Shown here piece after piece: positions 1 through 7,963 of a DNA stretch of 64,000 nt. The position numbers and the translations under genes are program-made. Below the pieces are notes generated by a model, which ran no database searches, had not been told where the DNA came from, and saw only the letters and a list, made by a program, of their open reading frames with translations. The stretch comes from JAWKSY01 sp041402125 (GTDB lineage Bacteria > Planctomycetota > GCA-002687715 > DRQF01), in NCBI GenBank assembly GCA_041402125.1, contig JAWKSY010000018.1, positions 1-64,000 of the forward strand, written 5' to 3'. Within the stretch, counting starts at the first letter, position 1. Each line of letters begins with the position of its first letter.

Positions 1-1
1 C

Positions 2-925
2 GGCTGCCTCCGCGCCGCCGCCGCGACGGCTCGCGAGCTCCGTCGCCTCGTCGCCGAGGACGAGCTCGGCCCGGCGACGCCGGGGACCGTCACCTTCGGC
101 GCGCCGTGCACGGTGCGCGGAGATCTCCAGCGGATGCTCGGGTTCCGGGAGGGCGGCCTCGTCGAGCGTCGCTTCGACGCTCCGCTTCTCGAGTTCGAGC
201 TGCGACGATCACCGCCGGCGCCGGGCGAGGGGACCCCGCGGGTCGTTCACTGCGGGACGAGCTTCTCGCACAGCTTCCCCTTCGCCGCCTTCCTCGAGAC
301 GGAACTCTCGCGGCGCGTCGAGGACCGCAGCGTCGCCGGTCGCGGGCCCTTCCTGCGGCTGTCAGAGCTGATCGCGGAGGTCCGCGAAGGTCGCCGGGAG
401 CCGCCGCGGGTCGTCGTCTGGGAGATCCCGGAGAAGCACCTCGTCGTGCGCGGGCCGGAGTTCCTCATCCCGATGGAGCGCTTCCTCATCGACCGGGAGA
501 ACGAGGACCTCTACCCCGAGGCGGGTTCGCGCCCCCTGACGATCGAGATCCTCGCCCGCCACCAGCTCGGGCCGGAGATCGGGCCCGACCCGGAGGACGG
601 CTGGATCCGCGGGGCGGCCGAAGGCGGCGGCGACCCCCAGCTCATCTGTCGCTTCGGGGAGCCGCTTCCGCTCGACGGAAACTGGGCGCTCGCCTACCGC
701 GTCACGACGAACCGACCGACGACGTCGAAGGTGCTCTTCGACTGGGGTCGCGGCTTCGACCGGGAGGGCGAGGAGCCGGTGGCGCTGACGAGGAGCGAGC
801 GACCGCAGCTCGTCGTGGTGCCGATCCCCGCCGGGCACGAACGGCTCGTCCGGTTGCGCATCGATCCCATCGACGCGCCGGGCCCCTTCGCGATCGGCGA
901 CTTCCACCTGCGCCGGCGGCGCTGA
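2..925 (+). CDS. AlgX/AlgJ-like SGNH-hydrolase-fold protein, C-terminal part (5' end outside window)
   Basis: The reading frame is open from base 2 to a TGA at 925, so the true start lies upstream of the window; a GTG at 113 is internal to this open frame and is not preferred. The visible 307 residues contain VVHCGTSFSHSFPFAAFLE, which resembles the G-[DT]-S nucleophile block of the AlgX/AlgJ/PatB SGNH-like acetyltransferase group, and VVVWEIPEKHLV, resembling the following VVWEI.ER strand of that family. Family members O-acetylate exported polysaccharides or act as accessory proteins of that process, in the periplasm. The last third looks like a beta-rich carbohydrate-binding tail. Without the N-terminus I cannot see a signal peptide or the partner genes. 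The family call rests on motif resemblance only. Confidence 0.6.
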   Translation, partial: GCLRAAAATARELRRLVAEDELGPATPGTVTFGAPCTVRGDLQRMLGFREGGLVERRFDAPLLEFELRRSPPAPGEGTPRVVHCGTSFSHSFPFAAFLETELSRRVEDRSVAGRGPFLRLSELIAEVREGRREPPRVVVWEIPEKHLVVRGPEFLIPMERFLIDRENEDLYPEAGSRPLTIEILARHQLGPEIGPDPEDGWIRGAAEGGGDPQLICRFGEPLPLDGNWALAYRVTTNRPTTSKVLFDWGRGFDREGEEPVALTRSERPQLVVVPIPAGHERLVRLRIDPIDAPGPFAIGDFHLRRRR

Positions 926-949
926 TCCCCGGCCGCGGTCGTCGGCCCG

Positions 950-1300
950 TCAGGCGCCGGCCGCGCCGTTCTCCCGCTCCCGCGCCCGCACCACGAGCTC
1001 GGCGGCGATCGCCGTCATCGCGGCCACGACGAGCGGCCCGGAGATCGCCAGGGTCCAGTCCCAGCGCGGGGACTCCCAGGCGTAGAAGACGGCGAGGGCG
1101 AGATGGCCGACGGCGGCCCAGCGCGGTCGCCTCCACCCCACCGCGACCACCGCGAGGACGACGAGGGCGGGGATCAGGTGCAGGAGCAGGGAGAGGATCC
1201 CCTCCTCGACCGCGTCGGCCGCGAAGAGGGCGAGGAAGGCGGCCATCGCCAGTCCGAGCGCGCGGGGCAGCCAGAGGGCGAGGTGTCCGGAGCGGGCCAT
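950..1300 (-). CDS. small polytopic membrane protein (unknown function)
   Basis: The 116-residue product is almost entirely hydrophobic, with about four predicted membrane segments: near residues 10-30, 35-55, 60-78 and 83-103. It ends in a short charged tail, RARERENG. It starts MARSGHLALWLPRALGLAMAAFLALF. The layout is like that of small DUF-type integral membrane proteins that are common in Bacteroidota and Planctomycetota, but I see no catalytic motif and assign no function. It converges on the AlgX-like gene ending at 925 and lies 73 bp downstream of the gene ending at 1374 on the same strand. Confidence 0.6.
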   Translation of the reverse strand: MARSGHLALWLPRALGLAMAAFLALFAADAVEEGILSLLLHLIPALVVLAVVAVGWRRPRWAAVGHLALAVFYAWESPRWDWTLAISGPLVVAAMTAIAAELVVRARERENGAAGA

Positions 1301-1373
1301 GGGTCGGTCTCCGTCGTCGGGTCCGGAGGGTCATCGGCGACCGGGATCGCGATATTTTCGTCGGTGACGGGGG

Positions 1374-2111
1374 TCAGCACCCCCGCCCCGGATCCGGCCG
1401 CGGCGTCCGCTCGAGCAGCTCGGGATGCGCGGCGAGGAAGGCGCGGAAGTCCGTCGATCGGCCGTCCGCCGCGCGCGTCGCCGCGAGCCGGTCGATCCAG
1501 CGGCGGGTCGTCACCTCGCAGTACTTGGCGGGGTCGATCCCGTGGTGGGCGATGAAGGCGAGGAGGCCCTCCCGCATCCGGCGGAGCGCCTCCTCGGGCG
1601 CGTGGCGCCGCAGGAGTTCGTGGGCGACGCGGAGATGGGACTCGTGCGTGAAGTCCTCTCGCCCGAGCTCGCCGCTGAGGAAGCGCCGCAGGAAGACGGC
1701 GTCGTCCTCCGCCGCGCCCGGCGCGGCGGCGGCGAGCGGGAGTCGCTCGGGGTGTCCCTCGCCGAAGCTCCGCAGGAAGGGCGCCTCGACCTGCGGATCC
1801 CAGCCCACGAGTCCGGTCTCGCGTTCGACGACGGTGACGACGTCGGCGAGGCGGGCCACGGCCGCGCCCGCGTCGGGGCCGTCCGTCCAGGCCGGGAGCC
1901 GGAGCCCGACGCGTCCCGGCGCGAGCTCGAGCCGGAGGCCCGTCGCGATCGAGTCGAGGACGACGACGTCGCGGCTCTCGTCGACCGAGAGATCGGGCAG
2001 GCGACGACGCAGGGCGAGGGCGATGCGACCGGCCGCCTGCGCTCCTCCGCGCCGAGCGTTCGCGGTCGGACCCGGCCCGCTCCCGCGCGGGCGGGCGGGC
2101 GTCGCCGTCAT
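1374..2111 (-). CDS. conserved protein of unknown function with HxxHLR motif
   Basis: The product has 245 residues. The C-terminal half has a characteristic signature, FTHESHLRVAHELLRR, followed by a run ending in CEVTTRRWIDRL. This arrangement (F-x-H-x-x-H-[VL]-R ... T..W) recurs in a family of uncharacterised cytosolic proteins. The two His plus a later Glu could bind a metal, which is inference. The N-terminal half contains TGLVGWDPQVEAPFL, typical of another uncharacterised small domain, so the protein may be a two-domain fusion. The start ATG at 2111 has no strong Shine-Dalgarno sequence; a later start is possible. No enzymatic role is assigned. Confidence 0.6.
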   Translation of the reverse strand: MTATPARPRGSGPGPTANARRGGAQAAGRIALALRRRLPDLSVDESRDVVVLDSIATGLRLELAPGRVGLRLPAWTDGPDAGAAVARLADVVTVVERETGLVGWDPQVEAPFLRSFGEGHPERLPLAAAAPGAAEDDAVFLRRFLSGELGREDFTHESHLRVAHELLRRHAPEEALRRMREGLLAFIAHHGIDPAKYCEVTTRRWIDRLAATRAADGRSTDFRAFLAAHPELLERTPRPDPGRGC

Positions 2112-2181
2112 CCGGCGGCAGGAAATCGATCCGGTAGCTCACGACGGACTCCTCGCGGCGCGGCCGCGTCGCCGCTCTCGA

Positions 2182-2817
2182 TCAGGGTCGCCGGTAGACG
2201 CGCGGACCCTCCTCGGGGCCACCGACGCGGCGCCCGCCGGCGTCGAAGTCGCGCTCCCAGAGGCGGAACTCGACCGGGGTCACCACGGTCGAGATCGTCG
2301 CGTAGCTCGCGCCGGGAGCCGTGGGCGCGCAGTCGCGACCCTCGGTCTCGCCGAAGTAGGTCCGCGGGCCGAGACCCTCGATCCGGAGGGTCCCGCCGGT
2401 GCGGGCCATCGGCTCTTCCCCGCCGAACTCGTCGAGGCGCTCCGGCGCCTCCGCGGCGCCGCGGAAGCGTCCGGCGTCGCCGGGGGGCGCGTGGAGGGTG
2501 ACGACGAGACGCTCGGTCTCCGCGTCGCGAGCCACGCGCCACAGGTCGGTCCGCCCCGAGGCGCCGGCCCACGATCGCTCGACGACGAGCCAGATGCCGT
2601 CGGCGCGATCCGGCCAGATCCGCGTCACGTCGAGGCGGTGGATCGCCGCGTCGTCGGACGTCGTCTCCGTCGCGAAGCGTCCCTCCATCCAGGAGGCGAG
2701 CCGCACGAGCTCGTCGTCGTACTCGGGTCGCACCGGCGCGGGCTCGGCCGTTTCGCAGGCCGGCAAGGAGAGGAAGAGGACGAGGCCGAGCAGGGTCGGG
2801 AACGCGAGGCGATTCAT
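2182..2817 (-). CDS. CpeT/CpcT-family lipoprotein
   Basis: Taking the ATG at 2817 gives a 211-residue protein that begins with a lipoprotein signal peptide (FLSLPAC lipobox). An upstream in-frame ATG at 2865 would add 16 Pro-rich residues before the signal and is less likely. The mature part follows the CpcT/CpeT pattern: LASWMEGRFATE, RIWPDRADGIWLVVERSW, EGRDCAPTAPGASYAT and RDFDAGGRRVGG. In cyanobacteria this family contains phycobiliprotein lyases that bind bilin. Homologues are widespread in non-photosynthetic bacteria, where the ligand is unknown. No phycobiliprotein gene is visible here, so an outer-membrane lipocalin-like lipoprotein of unknown ligand is the safest reading. Confidence 0.8.
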   Translation of the reverse strand: MNRLAFPTLLGLVLFLSLPACETAEPAPVRPEYDDELVRLASWMEGRFATETTSDDAAIHRLDVTRIWPDRADGIWLVVERSWAGASGRTDLWRVARDAETERLVVTLHAPPGDAGRFRGAAEAPERLDEFGGEEPMARTGGTLRIEGLGPRTYFGETEGRDCAPTAPGASYATISTVVTPVEFRLWERDFDAGGRRVGGPEEGPRVYRRP

Positions 2818-2899
2818 GCGGTCCGGGTCTCCGGGATTCCGATCGGGGGCGGGCGCCGGGGCCATCTTGAGGGTCGACGCGCCGCCTGTCGAGAGAAGC

Positions 2900-3283
2900 T
2901 CAGGCGGCGATCGACTGACCGACGCGCACGAGGAGGAAACCCGGGACGAGGTGGAGCCCGACGTAGGCGAGGGCGGGAAGCCAGGCGCCCTGCCGCATCA
3001 TGGCCACCGTCTCGAAGCCGAAGGTCGAGAAGGTCGTGAAGCCGCCGATCACGCCGACGACGGCGAAGGCGCGCGTCTCGACGCCCAGGAGGTCGCGCTC
3101 CTCGGCGAGGCCCATGACCACGCCGATCGCGAGACAGCCGAGGAGGTTCGCGGCGAGGGTCCCCCAGGGGAAGGAGCCCGCGGGCAGGAAGCGCAGCACG
3201 AGGCCGCTCATGCCGTAGCGCCCGAGGACGCCCAGGAAGCCGCCGAATCCCACCGCGAGCGCGTTCAACAGGATGTCCTTCAC
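2900..3283 (-). CDS. crcB: fluoride ion transporter CrcB/Fluc
   Basis: The protein has 127 residues and four membrane helices, the normal length for a single Fluc subunit, which works as an antiparallel dimer to export fluoride. Diagnostic stretches are GGFLGVLGRYGMSG near the N-terminus, GTLAANLLGCLAIG (the conserved polar Asn in TM2) and GVIGGFTTFSTFGFE (the TTFSTF motif of TM3 lining the fluoride path). Its ATG overlaps the TGA of the upstream nitroreductase gene by 4 bp, so the two are translationally coupled. I see no fluoride riboswitch immediately upstream because the gene is internal to the operon. Confidence 0.95.
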   Translation of the reverse strand: MKDILLNALAVGFGGFLGVLGRYGMSGLVLRFLPAGSFPWGTLAANLLGCLAIGVVMGLAEERDLLGVETRAFAVVGVIGGFTTFSTFGFETVAMMRQGAWLPALAYVGLHLVPGFLLVRVGQSIAA

Positions 3284-3999
3284 GACGGGTCCTCCTCGGA
3301 GCCGCGGCCGGCCGGCGGCGTCGGGTTCCAGATCGCCACCTCGTCAAGCGCCTTCCGTCGCAGGGCGGGCACGACGCAGTCCTCGGTGGGATACCCGACC
3401 GGGAACAGGACGAATGGCCGCTCGTTCTCCGGGCGTCCCAGGATCTCGCGGAGGAAGTTCATCGGACTCGGCGTGTGGGTGAGCGTCGCCAGCCCCATCC
3501 GGTGGAGCGAGGCGATGAACAGGCCGCAGGCGAGACCGACGCTCTCCCGCACGTAGTAGTTCTTCCGCACCGAGCCGTCGGGCTCGAAGCCGTGCCGCTC
3601 CTCGAAGGCGACGACCAGCCAGGGCACCGTCTCGAGGTAGGGCTTCTGCCAGGTCGTCCCGATCGGCTGCAGCGCCCGCAGCCAGTCGGGCGGCATGCGG
3701 CCGCCGTAGTTCTTCTTCTCCTCCTCCTCCGCCGCGAGCCGGATGCGACGCTTGATCGCGGGGTCGTCGACGGCGACGAAGCGCCAGGGCTGGCGATGCG
3801 CGCCGGAGGGGGCGGTCGAGGCGGTCCGGATCGCGATCTCGATCAGCTCGCGCGGGACGGGGGCGTCGGTGAAGAAGCGGACGCTGCGCCGGCGGTCCAT
3901 CTCGTCGTGGAAGTCCTCGCCCCGGCGACGGGCCTCCTCCGGCGGGACGCGTTCCCAGGCGTAGGGCTCGAAGCTCGGTTCGGCGGAGCGTTCGCTCAT
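3280..3999 (-). CDS. iodotyrosine-deiodinase-like flavin nitroreductase
   Basis: This 239-residue nitroreductase-fold flavoprotein follows the IYD (iodotyrosine deiodinase) subgroup closely. It has RRSVRFFTDAPVPRELIE, APSGAHRQPWRFVAV (FMN binding), then the active-site lid AAEEEEKKNYGGRMP with a Lys in TTWQKPYL. These correspond to the Glu, Tyr and Lys lid residues that clamp halotyrosine in the animal enzyme. ESVGLACGLFIASLH and PVGYPTEDCVVP also match. Bacterial IYD homologues reductively dehalogenate halotyrosines or related phenols using FMNH2. It is the first gene of a pair with crcB (4-bp overlap), so a halide-releasing enzyme sits next to a fluoride exporter. Substrate is inferred, not shown. 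Confidence 0.85.
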   Translation of the reverse strand: MSERSAEPSFEPYAWERVPPEEARRRGEDFHDEMDRRRSVRFFTDAPVPRELIEIAIRTASTAPSGAHRQPWRFVAVDDPAIKRRIRLAAEEEEKKNYGGRMPPDWLRALQPIGTTWQKPYLETVPWLVVAFEERHGFEPDGSVRKNYYVRESVGLACGLFIASLHRMGLATLTHTPSPMNFLREILGRPENERPFVLFPVGYPTEDCVVPALRRKALDEVAIWNPTPPAGRGSEEDPS

Positions 4000-4017
4000 G
4001 GACCGTTCTCCCGGGGT

Positions 4018-5535
4018 CTAGCGGCCCGTGAGGGCGCGGAGGTTGGCGGCGGCGTGCGGGCCGCGCGCGTCGATGAAGATCGCGGCGACGGGATCGGCGT
4101 GGACGGCGACCCATCGCCTCCGTCCCTCGGGACGTTGTCCGCGGCCGAGCACCTCGTCCGGCCCGAGGAGGTCCGGCGGGACGACGAGGATCTCGAGCTG
4201 CCAGCGGTCGACGAGTTCCTCGCGCGCGGCGGGATCGGCGAAGCGCAAGAGGTCGCGAGCCGTCTCGAAACCGAAGTAGGTGATGCGCCCGTCGTGCGCG
4301 GAGCGATACCGCGGCGCGAGCTCTCGACCGAGGTAGCCGCCCCACTTCACGGGGTGGAAGAGCCGCCCCTCGAGCTCGAGCCCGGCGAGGACGCGCGCCG
4401 CGCGCACGGGGTAGTTCGGCTCGTAGAGGTCGGCCCAGGGCGAGAGGCCCGCCTCCCGGGCCGCGGCTCCCGCCGCGACGCGATCACGGAGCGGCATCGC
4501 GACGACGACGAGGATCGCCGCCCCGACGAGCGCGCGCCGGCGGAGCGGCGTCGCGGTGAGCGGCACCGCGAAACGCTCCAGCGCCTTCATCGCGCCGAAG
4601 CCCGCGAAGTAGAGGAGCCGCACCGCCCGCGCCCCGAGGAGGATCGCCACGGCGGCTAGCACGGCGCCCTCGTCGCGACGGCTCGCGACGGCGCGCCGCA
4701 GGAGGAGGAGACCACCGACGACGGTCGCGACGAGGAGAGCCCACTCGCCCGCGAAGGTCGCGGCGTCCAGGCGCCAGAGCGGCTGCCACTCCGGAACGAG
4801 CTCGCCGGTGCGCGCGGTGGCCGCGGCGAGGTCGACGAGGTCGACGGGCCCACGCGACCGCAGACTCGCTCCGATCGCGCAGGCGAGGACGGCCGACCAG
4901 CCCGCCCGGAAGCGGTGGCGGGCGGTCGCGGCCGCGGCGAGGACGGGCGCGACGACGACGCCGGGATGGAGATTCGTCCACAGCGCGCAGGCCGCGAGCA
5001 GCGCCAGGTCGCGGCGGCGCGAGAGCTCGTCCCGGTCGAGGAGATCCAGGACGACGAAGGCCATGAGGAGCGAGAAGACGTCCGGGCGGAGGCGGAAGCG
5101 ATGGAGCGCGAACGCCGCGACGAGGGCGACGGCCAGGGTGACGAGCGCCGTCGCGCGGGCCGCCGTCGTCCCGTCGTCGGGGAGGCGGGCCCGGACGCGT
5201 CGATCGGTCGCGCGACGAACGACGACCAGGAGCGCTCCCGCGACCGCGGCGACGAGCGCGCGCGCGAGGCCGAGACCGCCGAGCCGTTCCGCGAGGGCGA
5301 AGAGCGCCTGCCCGAGCCAGGCGCCCATGTCGGAGGGGCGGACGGCGGGCACCCAGGAGATCGGATCGACGTCGAGCCAGGGCCCCGCGTCGAGGTGCGC
5401 CGCGCCCATCGCGAGGTGCCAGGGCGCGTCCATCCCGGCGATCGGCCGGAACGCGAGGGCGAAGCCGAGCCCGAAGGCGAGGAGATCGGCTCCCCGACCT
5501 CGCGCGTTCCCGTCCTCCCCCGCTCTCGTGCTCAC
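4018..5535 (-). CDS. polytopic membrane protein, glycosyltransferase-C-like or related
   Basis: GTG at 5535 overlaps the TGA of the upstream HTTM gene by 4 bp (GTGA), giving 505 residues. The N-terminus reads GMDAPWHLAMGAAHLDAG, matching the D.WWHLA.G motif at the first extracytoplasmic loop of a family of GT-C-like membrane proteins. It continues with RLRPDVFSLLMAFVVLDLL and LHPGVVVAPVLAAAA. About ten hydrophobic helices precede a soluble C-terminal part with GRLFHPVKWGGYLGREL and HDGRITYFGFETAR, as in that family. The role is probably transfer or flipping of lipid-linked sugars, but no substrate can be read. It is the last gene of the leftward iron-type operon, possibly by read-through only. 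Confidence 0.65.
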   Translation of the reverse strand: MSTRAGEDGNARGRGADLLAFGLGFALAFRPIAGMDAPWHLAMGAAHLDAGPWLDVDPISWVPAVRPSDMGAWLGQALFALAERLGGLGLARALVAAVAGALLVVVRRATDRRVRARLPDDGTTAARATALVTLAVALVAAFALHRFRLRPDVFSLLMAFVVLDLLDRDELSRRRDLALLAACALWTNLHPGVVVAPVLAAAATARHRFRAGWSAVLACAIGASLRSRGPVDLVDLAAATARTGELVPEWQPLWRLDAATFAGEWALLVATVVGGLLLLRRAVASRRDEGAVLAAVAILLGARAVRLLYFAGFGAMKALERFAVPLTATPLRRRALVGAAILVVVAMPLRDRVAAGAAAREAGLSPWADLYEPNYPVRAARVLAGLELEGRLFHPVKWGGYLGRELAPRYRSAHDGRITYFGFETARDLLRFADPAAREELVDRWQLEILVVPPDLLGPDEVLGRGQRPEGRRRWVAVHADPVAAIFIDARGPHAAANLRALTGR

Positions 5536-6869
5536 TCGCCCCGTCCCTCCTCGCGCTCGATCCTGACCGGCGGTCGCGGTCGGATCCAGCTCCGATCGAG
5601 GAGCCCGGGGCGCAGACGCCCGAGATCGACGTCGGGGTCCACGAGCGGCGCGGCGGGATCGCCGTTCAGGCTCGCCCAGGACTCGGCGCGGACGGTGACG
5701 TCGCGCCAGCCCGCCGCCTCGTGACGGCGACGCAGGTGTCGCGCGTAGTCGAGGATCATGTCGGGCTGGGCGGCCATCATCCGGCACTGGATCGGCGTGA
5801 GCTCCTCGGCGGGATCGATCGCGGCGGCGCGACCGCCCGGTCGGTCCTCGGCGACGAGGAAACGGACGTCGCCCTGCTTCTCCATCACCATCACGCGCCA
5901 CGAGAAGCGGAAGCCGCGCTCGTGCCAGAGCAGGTCGCCCTCCGGGAGGAGGCCTCGCTGCGACCAGAGCGCCTGCGCGGCGAGGAAGGCCAGCCCGGCG
6001 AGACGCGCCGCCGGACGGAGGCGAACACCGGCGGGCGCGACGGACTCGCCGAGCGAGCCCCGGACACCGACCCCCCGGAGGCGCCGCGGCCAGTCGGGCG
6101 CGAGGAAGAGCGTCGCGGCCAGCGTCATCACCCAGGGGAAGACGCCGATCGGAAAGAGCGCCGCGGTGGCGAGATGGAAGACGCAGAGCGCCGCGAACGC
6201 GACGCGGCGCGTCCGCCTCGCGAGCAGGAGGAAGGGCACCGAGAGATCGAAGACGAGCCCCGCCCACGCGAAGGCGAACGGAGTGGGCTCCCAGCGGAAG
6301 ACGGCGCCGAGGACGGGCCAGTGATCGTGCGTCCCGAGCCACAGGCGCAGCGGCTCGGCCCGCAGGAGCCAGTCGGGGTGGAGCTTGGCGAGTCCGGCCG
6401 CGACGTAGACGAGGCCCACCTGCCCGCGGAGGAGCCAGAGCCACGCGGCGTCGACCGTCTCATCGCGTCGATCGCGCGCCAGGGGCGCGAAGGCCCGATC
6501 CGAGGGCGCGAGCACCAGCCAGCCCGCGAGCAGGCTCACGAGGTGGTAGTGGTTGAGGTAGAGCGCCTTGTCGATCAGGTGGTTCCAGGTGAAGAGCAGG
6601 AAGATCGCGAACGCGGAGAGGCGCACCCGCCACCCCGCCGCGAGCAACCCGCCGAGGACGACGAGCGCCGCGAACCGTCCGTAGGTGACGAACGGCGGCC
6701 CGCTCCCGAGCCAGTCGAGCCCGGGGTAGGAGAAGACGAAGCGAGGCTCGAGGTACTGCGGGCCGATCCAGCCCAGGACGAGATAGCGGAGCGCGGCGAC
6801 GGCGACGAGGACGCCGAAGAGGCAGCGGAACAGACCGAGGCTCGCCCCGTCGACCGCCCGGGCCCTCAC
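5532..6869 (-). CDS. HTTM-domain (vitamin K-dependent carboxylase-like) membrane protein
   Basis: The 445-residue product begins MRARAVDGASLGLFRCLFG and contains the HTTM pattern of four clustered transmembrane helices with NHYHLVSLLAGWLVL and VYVAAGLAKLHPDWLLRAEPL, the latter matching the conserved LH.DWL block. Bacterial HTTM proteins resemble the membrane part of gamma-glutamyl carboxylase, but their reaction is mostly unproven. The C-terminal third is a soluble extracytoplasmic domain. GTG at 6869 lies 1 bp after the stop of the imelysin gene, so it belongs to that operon. HTTM genes are often found beside imelysin genes, which suggests a shared envelope role in metal uptake; this is inference. 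Confidence 0.85.
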   Translation of the reverse strand: MRARAVDGASLGLFRCLFGVLVAVAALRYLVLGWIGPQYLEPRFVFSYPGLDWLGSGPPFVTYGRFAALVVLGGLLAAGWRVRLSAFAIFLLFTWNHLIDKALYLNHYHLVSLLAGWLVLAPSDRAFAPLARDRRDETVDAAWLWLLRGQVGLVYVAAGLAKLHPDWLLRAEPLRLWLGTHDHWPVLGAVFRWEPTPFAFAWAGLVFDLSVPFLLLARRTRRVAFAALCVFHLATAALFPIGVFPWVMTLAATLFLAPDWPRRLRGVGVRGSLGESVAPAGVRLRPAARLAGLAFLAAQALWSQRGLLPEGDLLWHERGFRFSWRVMVMEKQGDVRFLVAEDRPGGRAAAIDPAEELTPIQCRMMAAQPDMILDYARHLRRRHEAAGWRDVTVRAESWASLNGDPAAPLVDPDVDLGRLRPGLLDRSWIRPRPPVRIEREEGRGE

Positions 6870-6870
6870 C

Positions 6871-7959
6871 TCAGTCGCCGTCCGCGAGCGCGAAGCCGAG
6901 CGTCGTCTCGAGAACGCCGACGACGCTCGTGCCGAGCTGCGCCTTCACGAGCGTCGAGGCGTCGTAGGCCGCGGTCAGCGCCGGATCCTCCTGCCCCATC
7001 GCGGCGGACAGGTCCTCCGGGAGGGCCTCCATGCGGCTCACGGCGCGATCGAGCGCCCCCCGCACGGCCGCGGCCACGCGGGGACTGGCCACCTCGACGA
7101 GCGCGAGGAGACCGCGGGCGCCCTCGACGTCGGGCGCGCCGCGCATCAGGTCGCGGAGTCCCTCGTAGCTCGCGACGAGGTCGGCGCGGTGGCGACGCGC
7201 GGGATCGAAGTCCGACGGGAAGCGACGGACGACGCCGCCCGAGGTCGCGCCGACGAGGGGCGCGAGGCCCTGATCCCGGAGACGGATCGCGAGGACGACC
7301 GCCTGCTTCACGAGGGCATCCCGGGCCTCGACATCGTCGGCGAAGGGGCCGTCGGATCGCGATCCGGCGAGCGCGGCGCCGAGCGCGCCGTCCTTCGCGT
7401 CCCAGAGCGCGGCGAGCGCGCGGAGCTCGGCCTCGGTCTCGCGGGCGACGAGCGCGAGGAAGCGGCACTCGTCGGCGCCGGGCTCCTCGCCGAAGAGCAG
7501 GCGGGACTGCGCCGCGAAGCCCTTCGTTCCCGCGCCGAGGCGCGCCACGGCGTCGGCGTCCGCGGCGGTGATCGCGGTGCGCAGGCCCGCCGCGTCGAGC
7601 TTCGCGTCGAGACGCTCCGCGAACAGGCCGGTGGCGGCGGGACCGATCAGGAAGGGCTCGAAGCGCCGCCAGTCGGCGCGGAGGGCCCGCCAGGCCGAGC
7701 GCGCGGCCTCGAGCCGCGTCACGTCCTCGTTTTCGACCAGATCGTCGCAGCTCGCCGTGAAGGCGGCGGCGGATCCGGCCAGCGCCCGGGCTCGCGGCGC
7801 CGCGAGATCCCGGGCGAGGGAGGCGAGCACCTGACGGCGGAGCGTCGCGCGGTCCGCCGGCGCGTCGCCGGCACGGTCGCAGGCGACCGCGATCAGGCCC
7901 GCGACGAGGGCGACGGCGACGAGCAGGACGACCCCGGGGCGCGAGAGGAGCGCGGGCAT
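6871..7959 (-). CDS. imelysin-family lipoprotein
   Basis: This 362-residue secreted protein has the signal GLIAVACDRAGD with a lipobox Cys. The mature domain is all-helical: LVENEDVTRLEAARSAWRAL, FEPFLIGPA, a long alpha-solenoid, and a C-terminal TLGFALADGD that resembles the LG...FNDGD ending of imelysins. Imelysin-like proteins are peptidase-fold iron-regulated lipoproteins proposed to bind iron or haem. It starts 4 bp after the stop of the upstream di-haem protein. The classic GxHxxE motif of the other imelysin in this operon is not obvious here, which makes this the more divergent paralogue. Confidence 0.85.
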   Translation of the reverse strand: MPALLSRPGVVLLVAVALVAGLIAVACDRAGDAPADRATLRRQVLASLARDLAAPRARALAGSAAAFTASCDDLVENEDVTRLEAARSAWRALRADWRRFEPFLIGPAATGLFAERLDAKLDAAGLRTAITAADADAVARLGAGTKGFAAQSRLLFGEEPGADECRFLALVARETEAELRALAALWDAKDGALGAALAGSRSDGPFADDVEARDALVKQAVVLAIRLRDQGLAPLVGATSGGVVRRFPSDFDPARRHRADLVASYEGLRDLMRGAPDVEGARGLLALVEVASPRVAAAVRGALDRAVSRMEALPEDLSAAMGQEDPALTAAYDASTLVKAQLGTSVVGVLETTLGFALADGD

Positions 7960-7963
7960 GGCG

